Assembly (NCBI GenBank): GCA_963675935.2
Contig: CAXXPV010000003.1
Coordinates: 496,001 to 560,000, forward strand
Reading direction: 5' to 3'
From: G963675935 sp963675935
GTDB taxonomy: Bacteria > Planctomycetota > Planctomycetia > Pirellulales > Thermoguttaceae
DNA length: 64,000 bases
Numbering within the stretch: position 1 is the first letter of the stretch; the number at the start of each line of letters is the position of its first letter. The notes below the pieces were generated by a model. The model was given only the letters and a program-made list of their open reading frames with translations. It had not been told where the DNA came from and made no database searches. Shown piece by piece: positions 1 to 9,223 of the stretch. The translations under genes and the position numbers were made by a program.

Positions 1-1871
1 CTGACATTGAATTTGGCCACGAAAGCGTCCGCAGCCAGACCGTTGTGCGTTGTGTCAAAAGCCCCAGCCGTGGTGGGAAAGTCGCTGGCGCATGTCCAGC
101 CCGTCACGTAGGCGTTGCCGGTTGCGTCCACGGCAATGTCCTCGCCACGGTCGTCGTACATACTGTCGCTGCCGCTTCCGCCGAGGTAGGTCGAGTATAC
201 CAGGCTGCTGCCGCTGGCATTGAGTTTGGCCACGAACGCGTCGATACAAGTGCCGTTGAATGTTGTGTCGAAGGCCCCGGCCGTGGTGGGAAAGTTGCTG
301 GAATATGTTTCGCCCGTCACATAAGCGTTGCCTGTCGCGTCTACAGCAATGCCAATGCCCCTGTCATCGCCGGTGCCGCCGAGATAAGTCGAATACACGA
401 GGCCGCTGCCACTGGCATTGAGTTTGGCCACAAAAGCGTCGCCACCGACGGGATACGTGTCGGCCCCGCCGTTGTACGTTGTGTCGAAGGCCCCGGTCGT
501 GGTGGGAAAGTCGCTGGATTTTGTCCAGCCTGTCACGTAGGCGTTGCCTGCTACATCGATGGCAATGCCGAAGCTATCAATATGGGCCCACGAGTAAGGG
601 TCATAGGAGTCATAGGGGGAGGGATCACATTCACTGCTTGTGCCACCCAGGTACGTCGCATATACAAGGCCGCTGCCGCTGGCATTGAGCTTGACAACGA
701 AAACGTCCGAGTTGCCGCTGTACGTTGTGTCAAAGGCCCCGGTCGTGGTGGGAAAGTTGCTGGAGGATGTCGTACCCGTCACGTAGGCATTGCCGGCTGT
801 GTCCACTGCAAGCCGGTAGCCGTAGTCATCGCCGCTGCCGCCGAGATAAGTAGTATACACTAAGCCACTTCCATTGGCATCAAGTTTGGCCACAAATACG
901 TCATAGGATCCACCATTGTACGCCGTGTCGAAAGCCCCGGCCGTCGCGGGAAAGTTGCTGGAGTATGTCTCGCCCGTCACGTAAACATTGCCGGTTGTGT
1001 CTACGGCAATGCCGTTGCCATAGTCATCTCCGCTTCCGCCGAGGTAAGTTGACCATGCCAAGTTGGGATCGATGACGAGTTCCCGGCTCGAGTCGAAACT
1101 GCCCGTGACTTGGAAGGTGTAGGTGTGGTCGTCCAGCAGCACGAACTGCCCGGCCACTTCGACCTTCTGGCCGTCGATCTCTTGATAGATATAAGGCGTA
1201 TCGTCGACCAACTCGCCCAACTTGGTCTGAACGTGCAATGCGCCCTCGGAGTCGATCGACAGGCCCTCGATGCCCGCATAGCTGACCGCGATCTGTTGAT
1301 AGTCGGCCCCTGCGGCCACGTGGAACTCGTACTTCAAGCTGGTGCGCCGGCCCGAAATATCCAGGTCGATCCCGGCGTAGAGATTGTTGTAGGCCACCGT
1401 CTGATACGTGGCGACGCCGCTGTGCCATTGAGACTGGTCGCCCACGAAGTAGTTGAAAACCGTCTCCGCCTCATCGAGTCCGACGGGCGCGACCTGACTG
1501 GCGCCATTGAATTGGATCGAAAACCGCTCCGACTCGATCGTCGTGTCCGTATTCGTCGAATCGCTTGCCGGCGATTGATACACCTGAAAGTTCAGCCCGG
1601 CGTCGGTGAACAAAATGCTCGCGCCCGAGCCGTTGAAGGCATACCGCACCGATTGGTCGGCCCATTGCCCTTCGTTCTGAGCAAACAGCGCCGACGAGGC
1701 GTTGAACAAATCGATCTGCGGCGACGCGACCGACAACAGTCTCCGATCCTCCAACGGCTCGCACCGCAACCGCCGGTGATACGGAGAGAGTCCCGATGCG
1801 CTCTGTCGTGATTTGCCGGCGCGACGTTCGGATCGTGTGGCCCATTGGAGGAAACGAAAGCCTTGGTGCAT
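1..1871 (-). CDS. SBBP beta-propeller repeat surface protein, C-terminus cut by window edge
   Basis: Read on the minus strand, the frame is open from an ATG at 1871 to base 1 (about 623 codons) and continues outside the window. The N-terminus has a planctomycete LEPR-XLL-like sorting motif (CEPLEDRRLLS, near residue 40). A domain starting NEGQWADQSVRYAF and resembling the conserved region ahead of SBBP repeats follows. From about residue 270 come at least five SBBP-type repeats of 55-65 residues, each with a YLGG..DD core, a GNAYVTG strand and a FPTT.GAFDT strand ending in DVFVAKL. These repeats build beta-propellers in exported proteins. The bases of the repeats are also strongly alike, so intragenic recombination is likely. 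Family assignment is confident; ligand and total length are unknown. Confidence 0.88.
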   Translation of the reverse strand, partial: MHQGFRFLQWATRSERRAGKSRQSASGLSPYHRRLRCEPLEDRRLLSVASPQIDLFNASSALFAQNEGQWADQSVRYAFNGSGASILFTDAGLNFQVYQSPASDSTNTDTTIESERFSIQFNGASQVAPVGLDEAETVFNYFVGDQSQWHSGVATYQTVAYNNLYAGIDLDISGRRTSLKYEFHVAAGADYQQIAVSYAGIEGLSIDSEGALHVQTKLGELVDDTPYIYQEIDGQKVEVAGQFVLLDDHTYTFQVTGSFDSSRELVIDPNLAWSTYLGGSGDDYGNGIAVDTTGNVYVTGETYSSNFPATAGAFDTAYNGGSYDVFVAKLDANGSGLVYTTYLGGSGDDYGYRLAVDTAGNAYVTGTTSSSNFPTTTGAFDTTYSGNSDVFVVKLNASGSGLVYATYLGGTSSECDPSPYDSYDPYSWAHIDSFGIAIDVAGNAYVTGWTKSSDFPTTTGAFDTTYNGGADTYPVGGDAFVAKLNASGSGLVYSTYLGGTGDDRGIGIAVDATGNAYVTGETYSSNFPTTAGAFDTTFNGTCIDAFVAKLNASGSSLVYSTYLGGSGSDSMYDDRGEDIAVDATGNAYVTGWTCASDFPTTAGAFDTTHNGLAADAFVAKFNV

Positions 1872-2323
1872 GACTCACCCCATTCACGGTTGCTGGAGTT
1901 GTTGGAAAAACGATTTCCAATGACGGATGTTTGAGCGGCAGGGAAAGCTTCTTCAATGCAGCAAATGCCCCAAACGTTTACGAGAAGCAAACGATCCCGA
2001 ATCTCATTTTCTGAGCAATGTCTACCCCATTCTGGGTAAAGAGCAAGGCTTCTTTTGATAAAACGCGCAAAATCAGTAAGAATAGGGGGTTGGCTGTAGT
2101 GGTTGCTGCCACCGGGGGGCATACAGTCGTTGGAACGTCCTGGCAAGAGACGCCCATCGCCGAGTCTATGGCCCGCAACATGTAAAAAACCTTTCCGGCC
2201 GCTGCTCCCCCCAAAAAAACCGAATACGAAAACATTGCCCTTCTGTTGTTATTAGAATGGAGACAGACAGGCAGCAAAAGTTGCGTTGCATCAATGCCCC
2301 TTTTCGAGCGCGAGGTTCCGGCT
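1872..2323. other. Intergenic region between divergent genes
   Basis: Gap of 452 bases between the minus-strand SBBP gene and the first sigma factor gene. It is more AT-rich than its neighbours and must hold both promoters, but I see no clear consensus promoter, hairpin or reading frame in it. Confidence 0.4.
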
Positions 2324-2890
2324 ATGGCCCAGGATCGAACCAGCGAATTCGTCGCCCTGTTCGCTGCGCACGATCGCGGCATCTATAAATACATTTTGAC
2401 CTTGCTGGCCGACCCCGACACGACCCAAGAGGTTTTCCAAGAGACCTCGGTGACGCTGTGGCGGAAGTTCGACGCGTTCCAGCCCGGCAGCAGCTTTTAC
2501 GCCTGGGCGTGCCGCGTGGCCTATTTCGAGGTGTTGAAATATCGTCAGACCGTGCGCCGCGACCGGCTCCGCTTTAACGACGACCTGCTGCACACCTTGG
2601 CCGAGGAGCGGTCGGCCGGCGAAGACGACTTGAAGGTCCAGCAGTTGATGCTGCCGGAGTGCATGAAAAAGCTGCCGCCGCCGGATCGGGAATTGATCGA
2701 CCAGCGGTATGCGAACGAGGAGACGATTTTGGAGCTTGCCCGGCGCACCGGCCGGCAGGCCAACACGCTCTACAAGGCCCTCGAGCGCATCCGGCGGACG
2801 CTGCTGAAGTGCATCGAAGAAGCGATGGCTCGGAGTGAAAAGCCAGGCAAAAGGCAAGACGGCGAAAAACTCACGCAGACGAACGACTGA
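2324..2890 (+). CDS. ECF-type RNA polymerase sigma factor, module 1
   Basis: Sigma-70 family protein of 188 residues of the planctomycete/verrucomicrobial ECF type. Region 2 carries the DTTQEVFQETSVTLWRK helix and the FYAWACRVAYFEVLKYRQ segment; region 4 ends in a helix-turn-helix (LARRTGRQANTLYKALERIRR). It should direct RNA polymerase to a small regulon and be controlled by the FecR-like protein encoded next. I chose the ATG at 2324 because a GAGCGCGAGG purine stretch lies just upstream and the protein then begins where homologues do; ATG 2294 is an alternative. Its stop TGA overlaps the ATG of an 11-codon leader frame (TGATG). Confidence 0.9.
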   Translation: MAQDRTSEFVALFAAHDRGIYKYILTLLADPDTTQEVFQETSVTLWRKFDAFQPGSSFYAWACRVAYFEVLKYRQTVRRDRLRFNDDLLHTLAEERSAGEDDLKVQQLMLPECMKKLPPPDRELIDQRYANEETILELARRTGRQANTLYKALERIRRTLLKCIEEAMARSEKPGKRQDGEKLTQTND

Positions 2891-2925
2891 TGACCGGGCA
2901 ACCACTCCAGTTTGTATACGGCTAA
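2890..2925 (+). other. 11-codon leader frame between sigma factor and fecR-like gene
   Basis: ATG at 2890 overlaps the sigma factor stop (TGATG) and reads MTGQPLQFVYG before a TAA that itself overlaps the next gene's ATG (TAATG). The stretch is an imperfect tandem copy of the first 35 bases of that gene, which begins MSKQPLQF. It probably marks a local duplication that moved the start codon downstream. It may relay translational coupling. Confidence 0.55.
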
Positions 2926-4661
2926 TGTCCAAGCAACCACTCCAATTTGAAGACCTTTCGCAGCTGCTGGCCGCGTTGTGCGACGGCACGCTCGACGGCG
3001 AGGGGTTTGCGAGTCTGGAGAGGCTTCTTACTGAGGATCCCGCGGCTCGTCGGTGGTATCTCGCCTACATGGAACTGCACGGCGAACTTTGTTGGAATCA
3101 TATGGCCGAGCGGCAAGGGATGGCGAAGGAAGTGGCCAGTGGCCCGTGGCTGGTGGCCAGCGGAGAAGGTCCAAGGTTCAAGGTTCAAGATTCAGAAAGG
3201 GAGCGGGGAGAAGGGAGCGGGGAGAGTGTGCCGCTGCAAGCGATTCCGCCTTCCGCCTTCCCCCTTTCGTCTTCATACCCTTCGCACTCTTTCTCTTTCC
3301 CCTCACCTCTTTCCTCGCTCCTCCCGACGACTCCGCTAGGCAACGTCGCGTTTTCCTATGCGATGTCGGCGGTGTTGGTGGGCATTGGGCTATTTATCTT
3401 TTCGCTGATGTCCGCGTCGTCCTCACGCGATACAGTTGTCCAAAATAAGAAGTCTGAAGTTCCTCGGAATCATTCGACGCCCAACGTGTCGGCGCCGACG
3501 CCCGAGCCGCAGATCGTGTCCATCGCCCGAATCACCGGCATGGTCGATTGCGTTTGGGTCAACACGGGGGATGCCCCCTTTCATGATCGCGTGGTGCAGG
3601 GCGCGAAATACATGTTGAAGTCCGGCCTGATGGAGATAACTTACCGCTCCGGAGCAAAAGTCATTCTCCAAGGCCCATGTACGTATGAAGTGGAATCGGT
3701 TGCCGGCGGGTATTTGTCGCTGGGCAAATTGACGGCGCGGGTGGAAAGTAAATCCCGCTTGCCGAGCGGGGCTTTGCCAACCGATCGCAGCACCCCGAAG
3801 TCCCGCCCGGCAGGCGGGACTTACTTCGCCGTCCGCACTCCCACGGCCACGGTCACCGACCTCGGCACGGAGTTCGGCGTGGAAGTGAGCCAAAAAGGCG
3901 AGACGCAATCGCACGTTTATCGAGGTCGCGTCGAATTGCGAGTTGTGGGCGGCAAAGGAAAAGACGGCGATCAAGTGATTCCGCTCGGCGAAAATGAATC
4001 GGCCAGTGTGACGCTCGACAAGACGAAGGCCGTCAAAGTCATTCACGACACAAGTGCGAATCCATCAAGTTCTTTCGTGCGCGGGATGCCAAGGCGAGTG
4101 CCGATCAAGCTGTTCAACACGGGTGTCGGGTTGAAGCCGGGCGATGCCGACCCGCATTGGCAACTTGTCGCCCGGAGCGACAACATAAAATTCAAGCCCG
4201 TGCCGGCCGTGGTGTCCGGGAGCACTGGATCATGGATGCCCAATGAACCGAGCCGATCACAATGGATCTCGCTTGTGGGCGATTGCTCCAACGTGCCCGA
4301 CGGCGTTGTCTATACCTTCCGCACGACGTTCCAATTAACGGAGGCGTATTTGGGCACGGCGGTTTTGCGGGGGATGTTTGCGGCCGACAACCACGTGAGG
4401 GCGATTCGCCTCAACGGTCACGAGCTACCCGTGTCTGCGCACGACTATGACGAGGGGACATTCGTCGCTTTTCATATATTCTCGTCCCACCGCGGATTTG
4501 TGGAGGGCGCCAACGTGCTGGAAATCGACGTGGACAATGGCGGCGATGCTGTCCAGATTTATTCCGCATCGAGCATGGGGCTTCGCGTGGAACTGGAAGG
4601 CTCCGTGGTTCCCCATGCGGAAACATCTTCCGACAACCAGCCAACGGCAATCAAGAACTAA
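2925..4661 (+). CDS. FecR-like transmembrane regulator with jelly-roll-like C-terminus, module 1
   Basis: Predicted 578-residue inner-membrane anti-sigma partner of the upstream sigma factor. Residues 1-60 form the cytoplasmic helical segment typical of these proteins (LLTEDPAARRWYLAYMELH). A single membrane helix lies near 140-165, a FecR domain near 200-345 (RITGMVD, GYLSLGKLTARVE, TPTATVTDLGTEFGVEV), and a predicted jelly-roll-like region near 385-570 (NTGVGLKPGDADPHWQLV). ATG 2925 overlaps the TAA of a mini leader frame. Two stretches look inserted: the Pro/Ser-rich linker (3130-3330), made of 7-mer repeats, and a loop (3747-3828) holding a GC palindrome. Both resemble local intergenic DNA. 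Confidence 0.85.
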   Translation: MSKQPLQFEDLSQLLAALCDGTLDGEGFASLERLLTEDPAARRWYLAYMELHGELCWNHMAERQGMAKEVASGPWLVASGEGPRFKVQDSERERGEGSGESVPLQAIPPSAFPLSSSYPSHSFSFPSPLSSLLPTTPLGNVAFSYAMSAVLVGIGLFIFSLMSASSSRDTVVQNKKSEVPRNHSTPNVSAPTPEPQIVSIARITGMVDCVWVNTGDAPFHDRVVQGAKYMLKSGLMEITYRSGAKVILQGPCTYEVESVAGGYLSLGKLTARVESKSRLPSGALPTDRSTPKSRPAGGTYFAVRTPTATVTDLGTEFGVEVSQKGETQSHVYRGRVELRVVGGKGKDGDQVIPLGENESASVTLDKTKAVKVIHDTSANPSSSFVRGMPRRVPIKLFNTGVGLKPGDADPHWQLVARSDNIKFKPVPAVVSGSTGSWMPNEPSRSQWISLVGDCSNVPDGVVYTFRTTFQLTEAYLGTAVLRGMFAADNHVRAIRLNGHELPVSAHDYDEGTFVAFHIFSSHRGFVEGANVLEIDVDNGGDAVQIYSASSMGLRVELEGSVVPHAETSSDNQPTAIKN

Positions 4662-4760
4662 AGGAGGCTGCGGCAATCGATCATTCATTCTGGACGGGCA
4701 GGAAAGCTGGGGTGGAATCGCATTGCCGCCTTGGCCGGAAAGGAAGAGAGAGAAGCGTCG

Positions 4761-4844
4761 AGGAAACCAAGGTGTTTTGGTAAGGTCGGGTGTCCCGACC
4801 GGCCGCGGTTTCTAAATTTGTTTTGCCCTCGCGGCAGAAAGAGA
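4761..4844 (+). promoter_or_regulatory. Structured leader element upstream of PEP-CTERM gene, copy 1
   Basis: Transcribed strand can form three stems. Outer stem: GGAAACC (4762) with GGTTTC (4807). Inner hairpin: GGTCGGG-TGT-CCCGACC (about 4783-4799). Short 3' hairpin: TGCC-ctcgc-GGCA before AGAAAGAG and the start region. The same arrangement and spacing recurs at 14675 and 22062 with compensatory base changes, which argues for an RNA structure or a conserved operator. No match to a riboswitch I know. Confidence 0.6.
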
Positions 4845-4853
4845 ATGGTAGCA

Positions 4854-5627
4854 ATGTTTACGAAAAGCTGGAAGTGTGTAGTTGCGAGCTCGGTCATGGC
4901 CCTGCTGGCTTTGTCGGGGGTGGCTTCAGCCGTCACGATCTCAACGCATAGCGGCGAACAGGATGTCGCCTACGGCAGCATCGCCTCTTGGGGGGCTACC
5001 CTAAGCCCGGTCAACGACGTACTCGCTGGTTTGACACCAACGGCCTCGACCGGTACATGGCCGGCTTATGAGCCGGGGTATGGCGCCTTGGGCGTGGCGG
5101 CCCTCACCGACGGCCTGATCAGCCCGACGGCGGAAACCAACGGCAGCAATTCTTACCCATTCACGTATGCCGACGATGGCCACGCATCCACCAGTCCAAC
5201 CGCCAACACCGTGACGTACACGTTTGACGCGACCAAACTTGACACGATTGTCGTCTACGGCGGCCACGTCCAAGGCGATAGTGGCCTAGCCCGCCAGAAT
5301 TACACCGTGGAGGGGAGTGCCGATGGCGGCGCGACTTGGACCACGCTCGGCGCCACCAACTATATGCCCACCAGCACCGGATCCGGCCATTCGCTTGTGG
5401 TGAAAACGACGCTTAGCGACGACGGATTGGGCAGTGCCGTGCTTGGAGCCGACGGACTGACGCTCAACGCCCTCAGGATTAGTTTTGGGACTAGCGGCAA
5501 CGGTTATTACGGATGTGGATACCTGGAGGTCGCCGCCTATAAGGCTGTGCCAGAACCTTCGACATTAGCTCTATTGGCTGTCGGACTTGTCAGCCTGCTG
5601 GCCTACGCATGGCGCAAACAAAAGTAA
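4854..5627 (+). CDS. PEP-CTERM sorted exported protein, module 1
   Basis: Protein of 257 residues with an N-terminal signal peptide (MFTKSW, hydrophobic core, cleavage near VASA) and a C-terminal PEP-CTERM tail (VPEPS, hydrophobic helix, RKQK). PEP-CTERM tails are processed by an exosortase; none is encoded here. The middle resembles an F5/8-type (discoidin-like) beta-sandwich (TIVVYGGHVQGDSG, YTVEGSADGGATWTTLG). I chose ATG 4854 by alignment with the MFTK start of the module 2 paralogue; in-frame ATG 4845 is possible. It follows the fecR-like gene by 192 bases that hold the structured leader, and precedes a pseudopilin gene. Confidence 0.87.
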   Translation: MFTKSWKCVVASSVMALLALSGVASAVTISTHSGEQDVAYGSIASWGATLSPVNDVLAGLTPTASTGTWPAYEPGYGALGVAALTDGLISPTAETNGSNSYPFTYADDGHASTSPTANTVTYTFDATKLDTIVVYGGHVQGDSGLARQNYTVEGSADGGATWTTLGATNYMPTSTGSGHSLVVKTTLSDDGLGSAVLGADGLTLNALRISFGTSGNGYYGCGYLEVAAYKAVPEPSTLALLAVGLVSLLAYAWRKQK

Positions 5628-5646
5628 ATCGTTGACAACTCCTATT

Positions 5647-5693
5647 CACGAAGAACACGAGGAACGCAAAAAGCAATCTTCGTGTTCTTCGTG
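5647..5693. repeat. CACGAAGAACACG inverted repeat, possible terminator
   Basis: Perfect 13-bp arms (CACGAAGAACACG at 5647 and its complement ending 5693) flank a short AT-rich loop and are followed by ATAATTTTCC. It sits between the PEP-CTERM and DUF1559 genes of module 1. A longer relative lies at the same place in module 3 (22885-22956). It could terminate or attenuate read-through. Confidence 0.6.
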
Positions 5694-5738
5694 GATAATT
5701 TTCCTTTTCTGCGTTTATTCCCTGATTTAGGTGGCATA

Positions 5739-6719
5739 ATGAGAAGTGCTTCGCGACGAGTCGCTTTTACTCTGGTCGAACTTTTGGTCGTTATTACGAT
5801 CATTGGCATTTTAATCGCGTTGCTTCTGCCGGCCGTTCAAGCGGCGCGTGAAGCGGCCCGGCGGTTGCAATGCACGAACAACCTTAAACAACTCGCCCTG
5901 GGATGCCTCACCCACGAGAGCATGATCGGCCATCTTCCCACGGACGGCTGGGCAACCCAGTGGGTCGGCGATCCCGATCGAGGGTTTGGCAAAGATCAAC
6001 CCGGCGGCTGGCTATTCAACGTGTTGCCCTACATCGAGCAGCAGGCATTGCACGACATCGGGGCCGGACTCGATTACAACGCGAAGAAAACAGCCTATTT
6101 GCAGCGCGAGACAACGCCCCTGGCGACTGTAAGCTGTCCTTCACGCCGCTCGCCGGGCACGGTGCCGAACGGCTGGGTAGTCTTTAGCGGCTGGGGGACG
6201 TTTCCCGTCATTAACATGAACATTCCCGATCAGCTCAGCCGCTCCGATTATGCGATCAATGAAGGGGATCGCTCGGAGGCGGAATCCTGGAGTTTCCCAA
6301 GCAGCTACACGGCCGCCGCCACGTTTTCGTGGGACGACACGTCATCGGCGACCGGCGTCAGCTTTCCTCGAAGCGAAATCCGCATGGCCGACATCACCGA
6401 CGGGGTCAGCAACACCTATCTCGTCGGCGAAAAGTACATGAACTCCGACTGTTATGAAACGGGCGGCGATTATGGCGACAACGAAGGCATGTACGTTGGT
6501 TGCGCCAACAACATCACTCGCGTCACTTACGGGGCGCCGCTACAAGACATTCCCGGCATTATGCATTATAATGATTTCGGCAGCGCCCATTCCAACGGCT
6601 TGAACATGGCGTTTTGCGACGGTTCGGTGCAAACGATCAGTTATTCGGTTGAGCCTGATGTGCATCGCTGCCTCGGCAACCGCAAGGACGGCGCAACGAT
6701 CGACGCGAAAAAATACTGA
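5739..6719 (+). CDS. DUF1559 pseudopilin, module 1
   Basis: Protein of 326 residues with a type IV prepilin-like N-terminus (FTLVELLVVITIIGIL, Glu at position 5 of the mature form), so cleavage and methylation by a prepilin peptidase is expected. The DUF1559 body ends in the H-X9-DG signature (HSNGLNMAFCDG) followed by NRKDG, a layout amplified in planctomycetes. Its role is not established; a part in envelope pseudopili is the usual suggestion. I chose ATG 5739 because AGGTGG lies 6-8 bases upstream and the signal begins at once; the 19 upstream in-frame codons read through the hairpin. It closes module 1. Confidence 0.92.
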   Translation: MRSASRRVAFTLVELLVVITIIGILIALLLPAVQAAREAARRLQCTNNLKQLALGCLTHESMIGHLPTDGWATQWVGDPDRGFGKDQPGGWLFNVLPYIEQQALHDIGAGLDYNAKKTAYLQRETTPLATVSCPSRRSPGTVPNGWVVFSGWGTFPVINMNIPDQLSRSDYAINEGDRSEAESWSFPSSYTAAATFSWDDTSSATGVSFPRSEIRMADITDGVSNTYLVGEKYMNSDCYETGGDYGDNEGMYVGCANNITRVTYGAPLQDIPGIMHYNDFGSAHSNGLNMAFCDGSVQTISYSVEPDVHRCLGNRKDGATIDAKKY

Positions 6720-6769
6720 TAGTCACACCAGCGTATTCCCCCACCTTCCACCTGAATTGGCGGCATCCC

Positions 6770-7474
6770 GTGCAGTCTTTCCAAAAACATCGTGCGGCCA
6801 TTTTACTGCTTGTGCTATCCGGGTTGATTTCCGCCGCCTCCACGTCGGCCGAAGACGCGGAAAAGGGTTTCACGCCCATCTTTAACGGCAAGGACTTGAC
6901 TGGCTGGGAAGGCAAGCCGGGCTGGTGGCGCGTCGAGAACGGCGCGATCACCGGCGAAAGCACGCCCCAAAAACCCTGCCCTAAAAGTCACTATGTGATC
7001 TGGCGCGGCGGCAAACCGGCGGATTTCGATTTGAGAATGGATTTCAAACTCACGGGCTGCAATTCCGGCATCCAGTTTCGCGGCCGGGAATTGCCCGACT
7101 TCGACGCCGCCGGCTATCAGGCCGACATGTGCGTAATAGGATTTTGGTACGGTTGTTTGTATAATACGGATGCAAATGGTTTTGACGCCCTGCGAGGCCA
7201 GAAGGTCGAATTTGACGAAAAAGGCAAGAAGACGGTGACGCCGTTGGGCGATTCGGCGGAGCTTCTCAAGCACGTCAAAGCGGGCGGCTGGAACGAGCAT
7301 CGCATTGTCGCCAATGGCAACGAAATATCGATTTGGATCAACGGCGTCTTGATGTCGCAAACCATCGACCGTCGGCCCAAGGCCGCCCGCGAGGGCATTA
7401 TCGCCCTGCAAATTCACCCTGGCCCGCCGATGAAAGTGCAATTCAAGAATATCAGGATCAAGAGTATCAACTAG
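6770..7474 (+). CDS. Secreted DUF1080 (3-keto-disaccharide hydrolase-like) protein
   Basis: Protein of 234 residues with a signal peptide (hydrophobic AAILLLVLSGLIS, then AASTSA) and one DUF1080 domain, a ConA-like beta-sandwich typical of planctomycete polysaccharide loci. Markers are FTPIFNGKDLTGWEG, WWRVENGAITGES, SGIQFRGRE and WNEHRIVANG. Some members cleave 3-keto-glycosides, which fits the Gfo/Idh-type protein encoded next on the same strand. The start codon is GTG; there is no good ribosome binding site and no in-frame ATG that would keep the signal peptide. A MITE separates it from the next gene. Confidence 0.88.
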   Translation: MQSFQKHRAAILLLVLSGLISAASTSAEDAEKGFTPIFNGKDLTGWEGKPGWWRVENGAITGESTPQKPCPKSHYVIWRGGKPADFDLRMDFKLTGCNSGIQFRGRELPDFDAAGYQADMCVIGFWYGCLYNTDANGFDALRGQKVEFDEKGKKTVTPLGDSAELLKHVKAGGWNEHRIVANGNEISIWINGVLMSQTIDRRPKAAREGIIALQIHPGPPMKVQFKNIRIKSIN

Positions 7475-7482
7475 ATCGACCT

Positions 7483-7606
7483 GTAACCGTTCACGGGCCG
7501 GGAAAACATCGTCATTCTGAGCGTAGCGAAGAATCTCGTCTGGACCGCGATTCCACGAGAGATTCTTCGCTGCGCTCAGAATGACGGGTGCCCCGTGAAC
7601 GGTTAC
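7483..7606. mobile_element. MITE family A, copy 1
   Basis: A 124-bp element with 15-bp perfect inverted ends (GTAACCGTTCACGGG and complement) around an internal palindrome starting CATTCTGAGCG. It is flanked by GATCGACCT (7474-7482) and GATCAACCT (7607-7615), a 9-bp target duplication with one mismatch. A second, inverted copy is at 10898. No open frame; any movement must depend on an outside transposase. Confidence 0.75.
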
Positions 7607-7628
7607 GATCAACCTTCGCAAGCGAGGA

Positions 7629-9035
7629 ATGGCAATGAAACGCGTATGTGTCAATCGGCGTGATTTTCTCCGTACTTCAGCCGCCGCCGCGGCGGGGCTC
7701 TCGTTGCCCTACCTGATTCCATCGCACGTGCTTGGCGCGCCCGACAAACCCGGCGCGAATGAGAAAATCAACATTGCCGTGATTGGCTGCGGCGGCCGGG
7801 CGGGATCGGTTCTTGACGGCGCCGACATGAATCGCCTTCGCGTGGTGGCCGCGTGCGACTGTTTCTTGCCGCGTGCCGAAGCCTATGCCAAGGCTCGCGC
7901 CGGCGGAAACGCCTACGCCGACTTCCGCAAAATGATCGAGAAGGAGAAGCTCGACGCCGTGATGGTCGAAACGACCACCCACGCACGCGCTTGGATCGTC
8001 ATCCAAGCGATGCAGGCCGGCCTCGACGTTTACATCGAGAAGCCGATGTGTCTGACAATCGCCGAAGGACGATATATGGTCAAGGCCGCGAGGAAGTACA
8101 ACCGCGTTACCCAAGTGGGCACGCAGCAACGCTCGATGCCGATGAACAATTGGGCCAGCGACCTTGTGAAAAACGGCTCGCTTGGAAAAATACTGACCGT
8201 GATCGCGCCGAACTTCGTCGGCCCCGACCGCTGGACCGACCAGCCCGGCCAAAAAATGCCTGACGGCGGAAGCGACAACTGGTGGGACATGTGGACCAAT
8301 CAGGCGGTTTTTCGTCCTTATCATGAACAACTGCATCGCGGCTGGGATCGCTGGCGCGATTACGACGGCGGCGGCGTTGGCTTCGGCGTGACCGGCTGGG
8401 GCACTCACTCCTACGATCAAATCAACCGCGCCCTGGGAACCGACGACACCGGTCCGACGGAAATTCTGCTGGAAGAGCCTGTCAAGGTAATGAGCGCCGG
8501 CAAGCGAGTTTCCCAGCTCCGGCCCGGCGGTCTGATCGGCAACGAAGACACCGGCGCCGCCTTTCACGGCGACTGGGTTGCCGATCTGAAAGGCCCGCGA
8601 GCGAAGGTTTCCATGAAGTTCGCCTCCGGTACGGAACTCAAGCTCCATCTCGACGGCAATCGCGGTCCCGGCCTTGGGGCCATTTTCGTCGGCGAGAAAG
8701 GCAAGATTGAAATCAATCGAAACAAGATCGTCGGCAATCCCAAGGAACTCGTGCTGTCGAAGGACAACCCCGGTCCGAACAAACGGCCCGAAACAGCCTA
8801 CCACGTCGATAACTGGATCGATTGCATCAAGAGCCGGAAGCGATGCAACGCCGACATCGAGATCGGCCTTCGGGCGACGACGCTCTGCTACCTGGTCAAC
8901 ATCGCGCGCGACATCGGCCGGGTCGGCGAACCGCTCCAGTGGGATCCGGCGGCCGAGCGATTCACCAACTGCGACGAGGCGAACAAGTTGCTCGACCGCG
9001 AGCGTCGGAAGGGATACGAACTGCCGAACATCTAA
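7629..9035 (+). CDS. Tat-exported Gfo/Idh/MocA family oxidoreductase
   Basis: Protein of 468 residues. The N-terminus is a Tat signal (NRRDFLRTSAAAAAGLSLPY). The Rossmann fold follows (INIAVIGCGGRAGS, near residues 47-60), then the conserved catalytic-region EKP motif (DVYIEKPMC) and the C-terminal substrate domain. Planctomycetes carry many exported paralogues, thought to oxidise or reduce sugars or cyclitols; the substrate here is unknown. Adjacency to DUF1080 suggests a shared role in 3-keto-glycoside handling. AGGA lies upstream of ATG 7629; ATG 7635 is also possible. Confidence 0.9.
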   Translation: MAMKRVCVNRRDFLRTSAAAAAGLSLPYLIPSHVLGAPDKPGANEKINIAVIGCGGRAGSVLDGADMNRLRVVAACDCFLPRAEAYAKARAGGNAYADFRKMIEKEKLDAVMVETTTHARAWIVIQAMQAGLDVYIEKPMCLTIAEGRYMVKAARKYNRVTQVGTQQRSMPMNNWASDLVKNGSLGKILTVIAPNFVGPDRWTDQPGQKMPDGGSDNWWDMWTNQAVFRPYHEQLHRGWDRWRDYDGGGVGFGVTGWGTHSYDQINRALGTDDTGPTEILLEEPVKVMSAGKRVSQLRPGGLIGNEDTGAAFHGDWVADLKGPRAKVSMKFASGTELKLHLDGNRGPGLGAIFVGEKGKIEINRNKIVGNPKELVLSKDNPGPNKRPETAYHVDNWIDCIKSRKRCNADIEIGLRATTLCYLVNIARDIGRVGEPLQWDPAAERFTNCDEANKLLDRERRKGYELPNI

Positions 9036-9223
9036 TTTTCCACGATCGTGGTTCTCCGTCCAGGAGATATGCAAAATACTTTGACGTTGCCACCGGTCGA
9101 GCCGTTCAAGCCCGCTGGCGTTTGCCCCCAGTTCGACGTAGAGTAGTGGGTAGAAGCCCCCGAGGCGTTTCCTCGTTGGGGGGGTACACTCTCCACTTTC
9201 GGCTGCGTGCGGCCCGTGGCGCC

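Noticed and set aside
45..863. Long plus-strand frame of 272 codons opposite the SBBP gene
   Set aside because: Antisense shadow of the repeat-rich minus-strand gene; composition follows the repeats and no independent protein signature is seen.
4761..4844. Cyclic-di-GMP or other known riboswitch for the PEP-CTERM leader
   Set aside because: The conserved bases of known classes that I can recall are not present; left as an unclassified element.
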